DNA of 52,027 bases from Welwitschia mirabilis. Its lineage: Eukaryota > Gnetophyta > Gnetopsida > Welwitschiales. This document shows, piece by piece, positions 10,997 through 23,001 of this stretch. Position numbers and translations under genes: made by a program. Position 1 is the stretch's first letter. Each line of letters begins with the position of its first letter. The stretch spans positions 235,557,324 through 235,609,350 of the forward strand of contig JBOZIK010000001.1 in NCBI GenBank assembly GCA_051453625.1, written 5' to 3'. Below the pieces are notes generated by a model. The model made no database searches and was not told the DNA's origin. It was given only the letters and a program-made list of their open reading frames with translations.

Positions 10997-12060
10997 GACT
11001 TTGCATTGACTACAAAGAGCTAAATAAGGTAGTCATCCAAAATAAGTATCCTCTACCAAGAATTGATGACCTATTGGATTAAATTCAAGGAGTTAAGTTC
11101 TTCATAATGATTGACTTAAAGTCTAAATACCATTAAATTAGCATCAAATAGAAAAATATCTACAAAACTTCCTTCAGAAAAAGATATGAACTTTGTAAGT
11201 TCATAGTAATGCCCTTTGGTTTGGCAAATGCTTCCACTACTTTTGTGAGTTTGATGAATGATATTTTTTGACCTTATTTATATAAATTTATAGATGATAT
11301 TCTGAATTATTCCAAAAGCTAAGATGATCATATTACACACTTAAAGAAAATTTTATAGATCCTAACCTGATGTGATTTTAAAGACAGGTTAAGTAAATGT
11401 GACTTCTTGCAAGTAGAAATCAGCTATCTAGAACATGTCATTTCTAGTAAAGGAATCACCACTGATCCAACCAAAGCATAGGCCATAAAGAAATGACCAG
11501 AATTAAAGGATGCCATAAAAGTTTAAAGCTTCTCAGAATTAGCTAGCTTCTATCGAAAATTCACCCTAGGATTCTCTCAGCTTACAACATCACTAACAGA
11601 TTTAACCAAATCAACATCTACATTTAAATTGGATAAGAAATGTAAGGAGTTATTTCTCAAGCTTAAATTAATACTTATAATGACACCTATTTTTAAAATT
11701 ACAAACATGAATAAATCATTCACAATCATCACTGATGATTTTACTCAAGATATAGAGACCTATTAAGCCAATAGGACTAGGTGAACACCTATGAATTATG
11801 GAAACTCAATTAAGATGAGAATAATTATTCCATCTGTGATCTCAAATTACCAGCCATAATGCATGTCTTATAAGTTTAGAGACATTACTATTGGATGTGA
11901 ATTTTTGCTTGAAATAAACCATAAAAACTTAGAATACTTCTAGAAATAGCCTTCTCTAAATATGTGATAGAGAAGTAGGAATGAATTGCTTATAGAATAT
12001 GACTTCAAACTATAGTATAGCCCAAAAAAGAAGAACAAAGTTGTAGATGCCCTGGTGTAT
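10997..12060 (+). pseudogene. Ty3/gypsy RT (main part) and RNase H
   Basis: The frame resumes right after the duplication with LCIDYKELNKVV, NKYPLPRIDDLLD, FFIMIDLKSKYH, KRYELCKFIVMPFGLANAS, and the polymerase centre FIDDIL at 11287-11304, both Asp residues present. SKCDFLQVEISYLEHVIS and the FYRKFT..FSQL thumb segment follow to about 11640. RNase H (11690-12060) is more worn; a HKNLEYF segment near 11925 and a YSPKKKNKVVDAL end remain. More than ten stops occur but few frameshifts. It joins 3569-3812 into one domain if the copia element is ignored. Confidence 0.92.
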
Positions 12061-12229
12061 GCTACTCACCATGGTTGCATCAAATTTATCAATTTTACTT
12101 AAGACAATAATAGCTAATGATCCATATTTTGGGGATGTACATTAATTGATCTAAGAAGGGAAAGAAGTAGACACCTACATGCTCTCATGGGATGGATATA
12201 TATTAAAAGAACAATATCTTTGCATTCCA

Positions 12230-13330
12230 TAAGACCCATAGAGAAGGAAGTTAATGTCTGAACTACATGAAGTTCTATCTGTAGGACATTCCAAATTTAT
12301 TAGGAATTATCACCAATGACGAAAACATTACTTTGAGCCTAGAATAAAGATATATCTAGAGGAATTCATCTATAATTATTTCATGTGTTATTAGATGAAG
12401 ATTACTCAAAGAAAAATGCACTTGACTCATTCAATCTTTTGGAGTACCATAGTGAAAATGGAAAAAAATCTCAATGGATTTCATCATTGAACTACCTCTT
12501 ACTAACAAATAATATAATTCATTTTTTATTTATGTAAACAATTTTATCAAGATGACCTATTTTATTACAGTACAAAACTTTAACACAACTAAAGAATTAT
12601 CCCTATGGTTTATGTAGAACTTTATAACTTACATGATGCATCTAAAGCCATTGTATCTGATTGATATCCAAAGTTCTTTTCTAAGTTCTATAAAGTCTTT
12701 TTTATCATTTGGATATAAAACTTAGTTTTAGTACCACATATCACCTAAAAATAGATGATCAGATAGAAAGAGTAAATTGCATTCCAAGATACTCTATAAT
12801 TGTATGTGGCTTGAAAACCCAAATAATGGGAGAACTACCTACCTAGATGAGTTTTTTATAATCATACTTTCCAAATCTCCATTTAATGTTTTCCATTTGA
12901 AGTAATATATGGCAAGAACTACTCCACCCCTGTCATGTGGTCTGATTCTTCATAACAATCAAAAAAGGTTATACCCTTTAAATTTAAAATTATGAAAGAG
13001 GTAGTTAACAAGATAAAAAGACCATTATTTACAAGAAATACTATGATCAAAACCATCAAACTTTCATATTCCAAGTTGGAAAATAAGTGTTGCTAAAAAT
13101 CAAGCCAGAAAGAAACTTCTTGAAAATGGGGAAGTACAGTAAGTTAGACCCATAGTATTATAGTACATTTAAAATCATCAAAAGAATAATGAACCCATCC
13201 TATGACCTAGAACTTCCTTTATGAATGTAACAAATTCATCTAGTTTTTCATGTGAGCATATTGAAACCTTATCATAAAGGTAAGAACCAGGACTACACAC
13301 TGAATTGGTAGCATATCATGCTCAGACCTA
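12230..13330 (+). pseudogene. Ty3/gypsy integrase, decayed
   Basis: The N-terminal zinc-binding region is readable as HEVLSVGHSKFIRNYH (about 12267). The catalytic core begins near 12474 with SMDFIIELPLTN, the usual gypsy MDFI-LP block, and FIKMTYFIT follows. The IVSD segment near 12650 aligns to the second catalytic Asp region. The C-terminal part shows KRIMNPSYDLELPL and FHVSILKPYHKG (about 13236-13280), the common linker to the chromodomain. Frame changes and stops are frequent. Confidence 0.88.
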
Positions 13331-13356
13331 ATTTGACTTTTACTGTCTAGCACAAA

Positions 13357-13446
13357 AAAGTCTTAGATAATAGAACTAAGTAATTAAGAAATAAAAATGT
13401 AAATGAAGTACTTATCCAATAAAACCATTATAGTCAAGAAAATTAA
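13357..13446 (+). pseudogene. Chromodomain-like tail of the gypsy integrase
   Basis: The frame at 13357 reads KVLDNRTK, stop, LRNKNVNEVLIQ, stop, NHYSQEN. This matches the family pattern in which a P-x-I-L-D-R-R lead is followed by LRN..V.EVLVQW. The aromatic Trp position is now a stop. In chromoviruses the domain steers insertion to heterochromatin; it is not functional here. Confidence 0.65.
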
Positions 13447-13668
13447 GAAAATAGGAATTTCATGTAAGAGAATGTTTTTAAACATTTTAATAAAACATGA
13501 TATGTTATTTCTCCATTATTAATGTATCATTTAATGTGAAATATATTTCTTTCCCTTGTGTTTTGTAGATAATATAGAAAATAATCTAGATGAGAATGCC
13601 TTAATGAATAGGAAAATAAGAAGAGAAACCACACTCGAGGATGAGCACAATGCTTAAGGGGCAAGGAA

Positions 13669-14493
13669 TGCAATGTTTCAAATTTACTATTTGTAAAAGA
13701 AGTGTGTTAAGGTGCTAAATGAGAATAATCAATTAGTTATGAATGGGAATAATCCAAGGATGTAAAATTGTGTCCTTTTGTTTATGCTATAAAAATCTAT
13801 GGCATTAGGTGGGAATGGATAGACTAGGTAGATGTAATTAATGAAAATCTAGGCTAATCCCCAAGGATCCCAATAGGGAAACTTAGGTCACAGTCCACCT
13901 CTTTATATTTGACGACTAGTCTAGGATTATTCACTAAATAATAAGGAATATAATGCACTATTTCTAATACTAAAGTCCATCTTTTGCTAATTCATCCTAA
14001 CATACTATATTTATGTTCCTTTTTATGTGAAATAATCCCAAAAAGGAAAGTGAAACATTACACTTACTATTTTTTATATTTATTTTCTAATTTATTTTAA
14101 TAAATAAAATTTTTAAAATTTGTTCTACATTAGAAAAATTATTGTTTTTATTCATGTTTATAACACGACCTTAGACTTACAAAAAACATTTTACTAATTT
14201 ATAGTTTCTAAGTAATAAGCTATGATTCTTTTATTCGATGCCTCTATTCTAGACATTTAACTTTTACTAAAGAAAATATAATAGGGTTTAACAACTAGTT
14301 ATATAATAATTTGGAATGGTAAAATAATAAATACATTAGAAAAACTCACTATTTATAGTATAAATTTACCAAATACTACTAATGCAAATCAATTTAGAAA
14401 AGAAATTCAAATTAATCAACAAAAGTATTTATGTCAAACCTTAAGATTACCATGAAGAATTACTATCCTAAAAGAGATTTTTTTGAGAATTAT
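13669..14493. other. Possible gypsy 3' LTR remnant, then spacer
   Basis: Sequence after the polypurine tract starts TGCAATG, which could open a 3' LTR, but no second copy was found to prove it. From about 14000 on it is featureless AT-rich DNA, ending at a 10 N gap. Confidence 0.35.
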
Positions 14494-14503
14494 NNNNNNN
14501 NNN
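14494..14503. other. Assembly gap (10 N)
   Basis: Short N run. Confidence 0.99.
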
Positions 14504-14689
14504 GCCCCTAATAATATGATCCTAATGTATAATAGATAGAAATAAAATATCAAAATAAATATGAATAATAAAATTTCTTTTTTTTCCTTTTGTAGTGAAT
14601 CACCTGCACACTTGGTTGTAATCATCTATTAGTAACCTTCATCAACAAGCATGAAAAACTTTTATAACATAAGTACATAAAAACCATAA

Positions 14690-15200
14690 ATAATTCCCTG
14701 GTGCAATATCACATCATTCTAATAAAAGTTTTAGAAGATATCATATGGATAATAAGAGTAAGGATCTTGCCTAGGATGATTAGTAGTCCTTGATAGTTGA
14801 ATATTGATGAAGATCTAAGCTCAAGAGTTGCTTAGCTATAAGCTATTAAGATCCAAGATCCATAAGAAAGAGAATGAAATAAAGAGAGAAGAAAGAAGGA
14901 ATTGCACTTGTATAGAAAAAATGGAAAGTGTTTCATCTTTTCTCAAGAGGAAAAAATATCTATATTTATATAAATAAATTAACATAGCTTAAGATTACAA
15001 AATCACATGATTTAGCCTTAATAATTGGAATGGGCAATAAGTGACATTAGAGTATAAGGTGTCATGTACCTAACTAGTGTGATTAATATTCTTGTTTTAG
15101 CAAGGTTAATTGCATGCATCATTTTCTCATTTTAGATTCTTCTTATTCCTTCATAGACTCATAGGCAAGTTTAATTCATCTAAGACATGTGTTAAAGAAA
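14690..15200 (-). repeat. Possible copia LTR fragment
   Basis: Read on the minus strand there is a TATATAAATA-like box near 14960, a pyrimidine-rich CTTCTTTCTTCTCTC stretch, and near 14705-14722 a TGATATT..CACCAGG block that could be a worn TGGTATCAGAGCCAGG primer site. The layout resembles LTR then primer site, but no partner LTR or gag was found. Solo-LTR debris is equally possible. Confidence 0.3.
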
Positions 15201-16832
15201 TAAATGCATAAATCTCAAAATTTTCATTTAGCATAATGATACAAGCTCTTCATTTCTAATGAATAAAATAATACCTTACACATCTCAAGAAGGTAAAGGT
15301 TACTCATTTATTACTTTTAGTTCTAGGTAAGAGTGCATGTACTTATTTACATGCTCATTTATTTCATAATGCACAATATCTATTGATCACATAACACAAA
15401 GAAGAAAATTCCTATTCATAATATAGTACACTTATAACATTTACCAAGACTTTAAATGAGTAAATAAGATGTAAAATATATTATTATGTTATCGTAATAT
15501 TTTTAATTTATTAGTTTTTCATGTAATTTTAATTCATTACATAATTGGATTATCTAATTTTAAATGTTTGAATAGCTTTTCTCATAAAAGCTTTCTAACA
15601 TAATTTTTATAATTTTCATGGTAAATTGTAAAAATTAAAACTAAGGTTAATTTAAAATGCCATATTATTTTGACAAGGCCTTTAAATAAGAATAATTAAT
15701 TATTTGATTAAAAGCTTCATACACAATATCCAAGTAAATAAGGTTTAGAAAATATGATATATGACAGATGGACATAAGGCTTTCAATCTAAAAATATAGC
15801 AATTTTGAATATATTTCATGATGTTGATAAAGAATAAAGAGGTATGTAAGCTTTTAAAATTAGCAAGATTGTTTAAACTTCTAACTTTTCTAAAGTATGA
15901 GGTAGACTCTATAATGGTTTCCAAAATGGTTAAAAATTTTAACTTTCAATCAGTAGATTATAAGTTTTTGTTTTAAAGTTAAATAATTAAAAATTAACTT
16001 ATTTATCTAAGAGTCCAATTAGTCTTAGAAGATTCTAATAAGGAAATTCATAAATTCCTTTCTTTCCATTAAAATTATATTAAAAGGAAGTAAAATATTT
16101 TTGAAATTTTCCATCCTTAAGTAGTCATAAATTATACTTTATATTAAAATCCTTTATATGTTATGTGTTATGCAATAAAAGATGGTTTAATATATGATAT
16201 TTGGTGTTATTATATTGGTATGTCATGGTTGAAAAAAAGAAAAGGTTTAAATGATGGCATTTTTTGAAAAATCATATGATGAATAGTATGAAAGATATTG
16301 TAACGTCTCCATCACATCCATGTTTATATGGGTGGCATTTAATTATTTTAGGTTTAAGTGATGTTGTTAAAACATTAACCAAGAACTTTATAACACAAAT
16401 ACTAGACATTTTAAAAGATTCCATTAATTAGATTTAACCACATTTTAATAGTACGAAAGATGATGTATGTAAAACACTAGTTTGGAAAGAGATTAAAACA
16501 TAGGAGGTAGTCTTTTTACAAGTCCTATAAGGGAAATTTTCACTAAAAGAAAGATTGATGACATGGAATTTATATGAATAGAAGCAATACTAGGTAAAAG
16601 AATCAAAATGCTTACTTTTATTTCTATTTATCTTAAAAAAATTATTCATAACATGTTGAATGAACAAACTTGTATTAGACAACATCCTAGTTTTAATGTA
16701 AATATTAATAAGAATTTTTCATTAGGGAGAAAATTTGACTTTGAAAAAAAGGGATTTCTTGAGTATATGTGAATCACATAGTTTATATTTATTTCTTTTT
16801 TTTATATATTGATATGAAATGTTTTATGGTTT
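15201..16832. other. AT-rich spacer, no recognised gene
   Basis: No repeat or domain could be named. A partly open + strand stretch at 16290-16490 (including SHPCLYGWHLIILGLSDVV) looks more protein-like than its surroundings but matches nothing I recognise. Confidence 0.4.
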
Positions 16833-17257
16833 NNNNNNNNNNNNNNNNNNNNNNNNNNNNNNNNNNNNNNNNNNNNNNNNNNNNNNNNNNNNNNNNNNNN
16901 NNNNNNNNNNNNNNNNNNNNNNNNNNNNNNNNNNNNNNNNNNNNNNNNNNNNNNNNNNNNNNNNNNNNNNNNNNNNNNNNNNNNNNNNNNNNNNNNNNNN
17001 NNNNNNNNNNNNNNNNNNNNNNNNNNNNNNNNNNNNNNNNNNNNNNNNNNNNNNNNNNNNNNNNNNNNNNNNNNNNNNNNNNNNNNNNNNNNNNNNNNNN
17101 NNNNNNNNNNNNNNNNNNNNNNNNNNNNNNNNNNNNNNNNNNNNNNNNNNNNNNNNNNNNNNNNNNNNNNNNNNNNNNNNNNNNNNNNNNNNNNNNNNNN
17201 NNNNNNNNNNNNNNNNNNNNNNNNNNNNNNNNNNNNNNNNNNNNNNNNNNNNNNNNN
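16833..17257. other. Assembly gap (425 N) with duplicated flanks
   Basis: About 51 bases before the gap (16782-16832) recur just after it (17258 onward) with a few differences. The two 170-codon open frames crossing the gap are products of the N run. Confidence 0.95.
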
Positions 17258-17519
17258 TTTATATTTATTTCTTTTTTTTATATAGTGATATGAAATTTTT
17301 TATGGTTTTTATATCTCAGGTGATGAATAAATTTTAATAAATTTAAACATGGGGAATAATGGGTAAACACTGTACTAGGTACTAAGCACATTTGATTTAA
17401 AGAATGTCTATTGAGGGGTTTGAATTTTAATTAATTTTTTCTCAATCTTCATTTTTTTAAAAATTAAAATGCTGGTCTTGAAACTTCTTTTTAAAATTTT
17501 TTTTTTCTTGTCTTATAGT
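17258..17519. other. AT-rich spacer
   Basis: Nothing is recognised besides the repeated gap flank at its start. Confidence 0.5.
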
Positions 17520-18180
17520 TAGAAATCTTCAAGACCTATTTATGTTGGAAAAGGCTAGTAATCAATTCATATGTATTACAAAAGTAAACTTGATGACAGA
17601 GATGGATACTTGGATAAGTTAATGGCTATAATAAAAATTGGTAGAATACTTAGTGTAGAAGGGGAAAATAGATGAATTAAAACAGGTATTTTCTTACCTA
17701 CTTCAAAATTTGGTTAATGGTTTTAAAACTATCATTTAGCTTAGGGTTGAAAATGAAACATTACATAAAGATTTAGCTAAGTAGTTTAGTGAAAATGACC
17801 TTAGAATTAAATTTGGACTTATTGTACAAGTGTCTACATTCATATTCTTTTGAGAACATAGTTGAGGTAGGTTTAAAAAAAATTAAATCATCTCTATAAA
17901 GTAAATTAATATTTGAAAAAGAAAATTAATGATTTAAAATTACAACTTAACAAATAAGAAAAATTAAATGCAGAAAACATTTTTAAGTATTAACAACTAT
18001 TTATAGAAAAGAAAAATTTATGATCACATTTAAGAAAAGAGATAAAAGTATCAAAAGAATTAAAAGATTTAGAAGGCAAGGTTTCTTATCTTGAAGAAAG
18101 ATGTAATACTAAAAACAAGATATGAATTTTTAAAGAAGAGAAAATTGCATGATACTTTTTATCATGATATGAATTTTTTA
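17520..18180 (+). pseudogene. Decayed coiled-coil coding stretch
   Basis: Fragments on the + strand show dense Lys/Glu/Leu with heptad-like spacing: KIDELKQVFSYLLQN (about 17668), VENETLHKDLAK, NDLKLQLNK, EKLNAENIFKY and KELKDLEGKVSYLEER (about 18060-18105). Stops and frame changes separate them. Similar coils occur in the Gag of many plant copia elements and in the 5331-5641 stretch of this window, so an old copia gag is the first guess. No zinc knuckle or protease follows; the stretch runs into a microsatellite. A decayed host coiled-coil gene is not excluded. Confidence 0.45.
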
Positions 18181-18197
18181 GGTGGTTATGTACTTCT

Positions 18198-18330
18198 CTA
18201 TCTCTCTCTCTCTCACACACACATACACACACACACTCACACACTAACACACTCACACTCTTACTTTCTCTCTATCTCTCTTACTCTCACTCACTCACTC
18301 ACTCACACACACACACACACACTCACTCTC

Positions 18331-18390
<60 letters not shown>

Positions 18391-18405
18391 TATATATATA
18401 TATAT
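18198..18405. repeat. Compound microsatellite (CT)n/(CA)n/(TCAC)n/(TA)n
   Basis: Blocks run in order: CT, CA, mixed CT/CA, TCAC, CA, a pure CT run of about 60 bases, and a short TA run. The 111-residue open frame at 18091-18426 is translated microsatellite (His/Thr then Ser/Leu), not a gene. Confidence 0.97.
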
Positions 18406-19063
18406 CACATTAAAAATCCATTTTAAACTTCTTCAACTAAGATGTTGAAATTGTCTTATGTGGATTCTTTTTAATAATTTACTAAAGTAATTATGTCTTA
18501 TAGTAATTTGATTCATCATGATAGCTATAAAGAGACTAATTGATCATAGTATTAGCCTAGGCATATCTTTTACATTTATACCCCCGCTTTTTTTAAGACA
18601 ACCAGGGGAAGAATCCATGCCTTTTTTTCATTTTTTTTCAAAAATTAAATAGCTACACATTATGTACATTACATTCTATTACAACTCAAGTGTGATTACC
18701 CACATCTACATTTTTTTTCTTTTTTCTTTTTTTAACTATAAAATTAACTAGTTAATAAACTAGGAGAACATCCTAGTGTTATTTTAATTTTTAGTTTTTA
18801 TGTCAGTACTAGACTTTAAAAAACTATAATATCAAGTTCCTTATTAATGGTTTTATACATGTTTAAATCTACATTTATTTTTCTATTAGTTTGATGTATA
18901 CTTTTATTTATATTTAAAACGGAATTTTGCATCATAATTAGTGGATCTCCAAATGACTATAATTTTAATGATATCTTTTTTTAATTTTAGTTTCAGTGAT
19001 AAAAATTTATTATTACTCTCAAAATTTTCTTTATCCTTTCTAGATGTAACATTTCTAACAAGT
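18406..19063. other. AT-rich spacer left of the pol-less LTR element
   Basis: No gene is recognised on either strand. If the minus-strand gypsy at 27.6-29.5 kb originally spanned the insertion site, its RT should be here on the minus strand, but none could be read. Confidence 0.45.
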
Positions 19064-19068
19064 GTATG
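19064..19068. repeat. Target site duplication GTATG (left)
   Basis: GTATG adjoins the LTR at 19069 and is repeated at 27581-27585 adjoining the other LTR. Confidence 0.75.
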
Positions 19069-20160
19069 TAGTATGGTGTATATCTGTGTAAGTGCTTAAG
19101 TTTAAAAGGATTTTGTCATTAATAAAATAAATATATATCTTATATAATACAACACACCAGTATGAATGGGAGTAGACCCGAAATATCATATTCACATTAA
19201 AGGATATGAGATGAGACTTGAATTGCTTTGCAAAAGAATAATAGGAACCAGAAATAAAAAACAATGTAAGAAATAAAAGGTACAATGCAAATTCAAGATG
19301 CAACCTGATCTAACATGCAATGAAAAATGGAACTAATATGACTTGCTTTTAGTCTTAACAAAGGATGCCCTTGATAATCTATATTACGCAAGAAATTTTC
19401 ACCAGATCAATGGCAACATAAACTATAAGGATCATCAGAAAATATACAATGCAAACATGAAAATAAAATAAAGTTTATATTAATAATGAGTAACAAGATT
19501 TTCAATTACAAAATAACTGAGATTTAATGGAGGATACACAGCTCTTCACCAAAGGAATGTCTTTTTGTAACACTCAAGATGGATATTCCTCCCTTTAATC
19601 TTCTATCATGAGAATTTTCGATGNNNNNNNNNNNNGAAGAAGAGTTGAAGGAGAACTTATTTATAACAACTCACAGTAGAAAAAAAAAAACAGAAGGCAT
19701 GGCTAGTCATGCTCATGAATGAAATGGATAAAATGATTAAAGGTCAGCTATTAAATTTAGTTACATGTCATTATTGTCTTAGATGTCATCTGGATAATGA
19801 AGGAGATGATAGATCATCATAAAAAATGGCTCATCAAGTGTCTCAGTATTTGATTCAGTAGTCCATGTTAATGACTTAGTAGTATTATCATCCTTCCTAT
19901 CATGAGGATGATGGAGGAGACAATGGTCTTCTTTAATCATTTTCTTAAGGAGAAACTTATTATTCTTATCAGTAATCCTTCTCGAAATCTTTGTGCATCA
20001 GAATATGCATTTAACACATCAAATTTGAGCAAGAAATATGTATTTCTAATATTTTCTATTGTATCTCCAAAATCCTCAGAATTGCACCTAAACTTATGTA
20101 AATGTCATATAGAACAACTCATAAAACACCATTAAATAACCAAAAATTGGTAGTGCAACA
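19069..20160 (-). repeat. 3' LTR (minus orientation) of the pol-less element
   Basis: It aligns with the right LTR from the first base without indel over at least 50 positions (TAGTATGGTG against TGTTATGGTG) and through to the end (TAGTGCAACA against TAGTGCAATA). It includes a 12 N gap at 19624-19635. The open frames at 19055-19303 and 19902-20135 are shared with the other copy only as repeat sequence. Confidence 0.82.
19624..19635. other. Assembly gap (12 N)
   Basis: Short N run inside the left LTR. Confidence 0.99.
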
Positions 20161-20175
20161 TAGTCCTCCACTTAG
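20161..20175 (-). other. Polypurine tract of the pol-less element
   Basis: On the minus strand this reads CTAAGTGGAGGACTA directly before the LTR start TGTTGCACTA. The second, partial copy at 20854-20868 has CCAAGTGGAGGGTTA at the same place. Confidence 0.6.
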
Positions 20176-20416
20176 CCTTTGTTAGTCCTTGACAAAAACT
20201 AGGTGAAAAGCCATAATTACAATCCAAGTTATTTTTCATAAGATAAATCTGGAAGTTATAAAATAGACTTCTAAAACACATCACATGGATAAATAACAAG
20301 TAATGCATAATGTATATGAAAATTTTATTTCATAAAATATCTAAATTAACTTAAAATTTTTTGAACGTAAGCCATGAAAATGGGTTCCATATTGGAAAAA
20401 TAAAGTAAAGAAATTA

Positions 20417-20516
20417 NNNNNNNNNNNNNNNNNNNNNNNNNNNNNNNNNNNNNNNNNNNNNNNNNNNNNNNNNNNNNNNNNNNNNNNNNNNNNNNNNNNN
20501 NNNNNNNNNNNNNNNN
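20417..20516. other. Assembly gap (100 N)
   Basis: It separates two diverged copies of the LTR end plus subterminal sequence. The flanks are related by that tandem arrangement, not near-identical. Confidence 0.97.
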
Positions 20517-20539
20517 GTTATGACAAAAGATATCTTCAC

Positions 20540-21150
20540 ATGATGACTCAGCAGTGATTTATCAATTCATATTAGTAACTAGTAGTGTTGTTGTCCTATC
20601 TGTCGTGGGGATGACACAGGGTGACGGTCTTCTTAATCGTACTGCTAAGGAGAAACTTAGTATTTTTATCAGTAATTCTCCTCTAAAGCTCTGTGCATTA
20701 GAATGTTCCTTAAATACATTAAATATGGATAATAATTACACATTTTTGAGATCTTCTATTAAATATCTAAAATAGTTAGAATTTTACTTAAACCTGTGTC
20801 AAAGTCCTACAAAACAAATTATAAAAACCTATCCACAAATTAGCATAGCAACATAACCCTCCACTTGGTCTTTATCAGTCCCTGACAAAAACTAAGAAAA
20901 AAAACCATAATTGTAAGCCAATTTATTTTTCAAAAGATAAATCTAGAATTATAAAACAGGCTAATAAAACACATCACATAGATAAATAATAGATAATGCG
21001 TAACGTGGATGAAAAATTTTTTAACAAAATCATGAAAGATCCAAATTAAGTTAAAAATTTTTGAAAATGAGCCATGAAAATAGTTCTTTGCCCCCTTCGC
21101 CCAAAGAAAAAGTAATGCATCCTGTATTGGAAAAATAAAGTAAAGAAGTA
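20540..21150 (-). repeat. Partial second copy of LTR end and subterminal region
   Basis: It parallels 19840-20416: the same LTR 3' portion ending CATAGCAACA at 20853, the same polypurine tract, then the same subterminal sequence up to the GGAAAAATAAAGTAAAGAA block near 21130. Divergence is visibly larger than between assembly duplicates, so it is a genuine partial tandem copy or a second related element. The open frame at 20554-20775 is the counterpart of 19902-20135. Confidence 0.7.
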
Positions 21151-22038
21151 GATGGGAGTGAGAAGGCCAATAAAAAAGGATAACTTTTTAAAGGAAATGC
21201 AAAGATGAGTAATATCAGATTTGAAAAATATAGATATATAAAATATTCTAATGAGGAAAGTAAATAGAGTGGACAATAAAAAATGTTTCATCACAAAAAT
21301 GATTAAGAGTAGTGCTTACAATACCAAAAATAAAATTTATTAAGAAAACTCAACTAAGCAATAAATCTACTTTTATTGAAAAATGAATAAGAAAAATATG
21401 ATGATAAAAAAATACAGTAATGACCTTGGAATAACTAATCAAACCACAAAAAATAAAAATAAAAATAATGGGCATAAGGTAACAAAAATAAAATCTAGTT
21501 CAATGATCTGATATTTTAACTGTGCAAACTCTTATGAAAGAAATTATAACATCACTTTATTTGGAAAACGCAAGACTTAATGTACAAAAATTCCATTTGA
21601 TAAGGCATTGGTTATGACGATGCTAAAATAAAATGCTTTAAATAATGAATTATTAGACCAGATAATTACTCAAAAATGAATTCACCTACTATCATCTCAA
21701 AATAAATATCCAAATCTTAGGAAATGAAATGATCATGTAGAAGGACTAAGAGTCTAAGAAATAAGTAATGCTTCTGATGATACCAGGTATCCCACTAATA
21801 CCATAGCCTCAAAGTTAGTATAACTTTTCATTATCTATGATGAGAGAAGTGCAAACATAGTTAGAGAAGTAAGAACCTATGAAGCATAGTCAACTGACCT
21901 CCTAGTGGAGTTCCCACAACTACCATATTACACTTCCAAAGGTTCCTCTAAGAAATATTTGCCTTGATGTACTTATCATAGGATATTATGATGATCACAT
22001 TTTTGAAATGTCACAAATAAAACATCATGGACTTATTT

Positions 22039-22041
<3 letters not shown>

Positions 22042-22069
<28 letters not shown>
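22042..22069. repeat. (CT)n microsatellite
   Basis: Uninterrupted CT dinucleotides, 14 units. Confidence 0.97.
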
Positions 22070-22074
<5 letters not shown>

Positions 22075-22983
22075 ATAAAAAAACAACATCCCACATGACC
22101 AAACACTCTAAAAGAAAAAGGTAAAATTCATAACACTAAGATAGAAAAGAAAACTCTTGAACAATCTAAGATCTTTTCACCATTGAGAAAAACATCAAAA
22201 ATAAAGCATCTTCCTTTAAACTAAAGTTTATGTAGTTGTGAATGTATTAAGATTAGGTGAATTTAATCTTATCACTAAATTACCCAAGTCAAAAGACTAG
22301 ACATGAAAATGCCATAGTAAACTCTAGATAAAAAAGATAAGAAAAAATTTATAAGGTTTACTCAATTAAGTCCAAATTTTTACCCATTATCTTCCTAAAA
22401 TTCTCAAGAAGTCAAGACAAGAATCTCAACAGAGTTATAAAAATGTATTTTCTCAAAATAATAAAAAAATAAAAATCATTATTTCATTTACTATTATCCT
22501 TTTCATCATCCAGATAAAAAAGAGGACAACACACATAAGAAATGGAAATAGAAATAGAACATGGAAAACTTTCAAAAAAACTGAATACAAAAAGTAAAAA
22601 TAGAGACTGTTCTTTATATTGTCATTCAGATAACATAGGAGACAACAAATTATTATTGAAGAACAGAAAATTAAAAATTCAGATTATAAATAGAAACAAA
22701 AGACTGAAAGCAGAAGAGTGAAAATAGAGATAATAAATAGAGATGATTAAAACAGAAAGCTAAAAATCAAAATCAAAAGTATCATGAAAGCCAAAAAGAA
22801 AAGTTAAAGTAAGAAAACTTTATTTAAAACCTAAAACCTAATTTACACTTTTAGTGAATAAGAAAGAAAGAAAACAAAAGAAAGATGGTCTCAAGATATT
22901 TGTATTCTTTCAGAAAAATGAGATCCAAATCAAATATTCATCAATTGATAAAACATGAAATGTATATAATCATTTTTTAGTAA

Positions 22984-23001
22984 NNNNNNNNNNNNNNNNN
23001 N
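22984..23001. other. Assembly gap (18 N)
   Basis: Short N run. Confidence 0.99.

Larger units (their letters stand above)
2521..13668 (+). mobile_element. Ty3/gypsy chromovirus remnant, interrupted
   Basis: Gag, RT, RNase H, integrase and a chromodomain-like tail occur in the order expected of a plant chromovirus, all on the + strand. The element is split at 3812/10992 by a copia insertion flanked by ATTAT duplications. On both sides of the insertion the RT frame is readable for long stretches with point stops and few indels. A purine-rich TTAAGGGGCAAGGA at 13654-13667 is a likely polypurine tract, with a possible 3' LTR starting TGCAATG at 13669. No matching 5' LTR was found by eye. The element is dead. 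Confidence 0.85.

Noticed and set aside
16769-17337. Two open frames of about 170 codons, and one of 215 codons at 42632-43279
   Set aside because: They exist only because runs of N contain no stop codons.
18091-18426. 111-residue open frame
   Set aside because: Its second half is translated microsatellite, and it only overlaps the tail of a decayed coiled-coil stretch.
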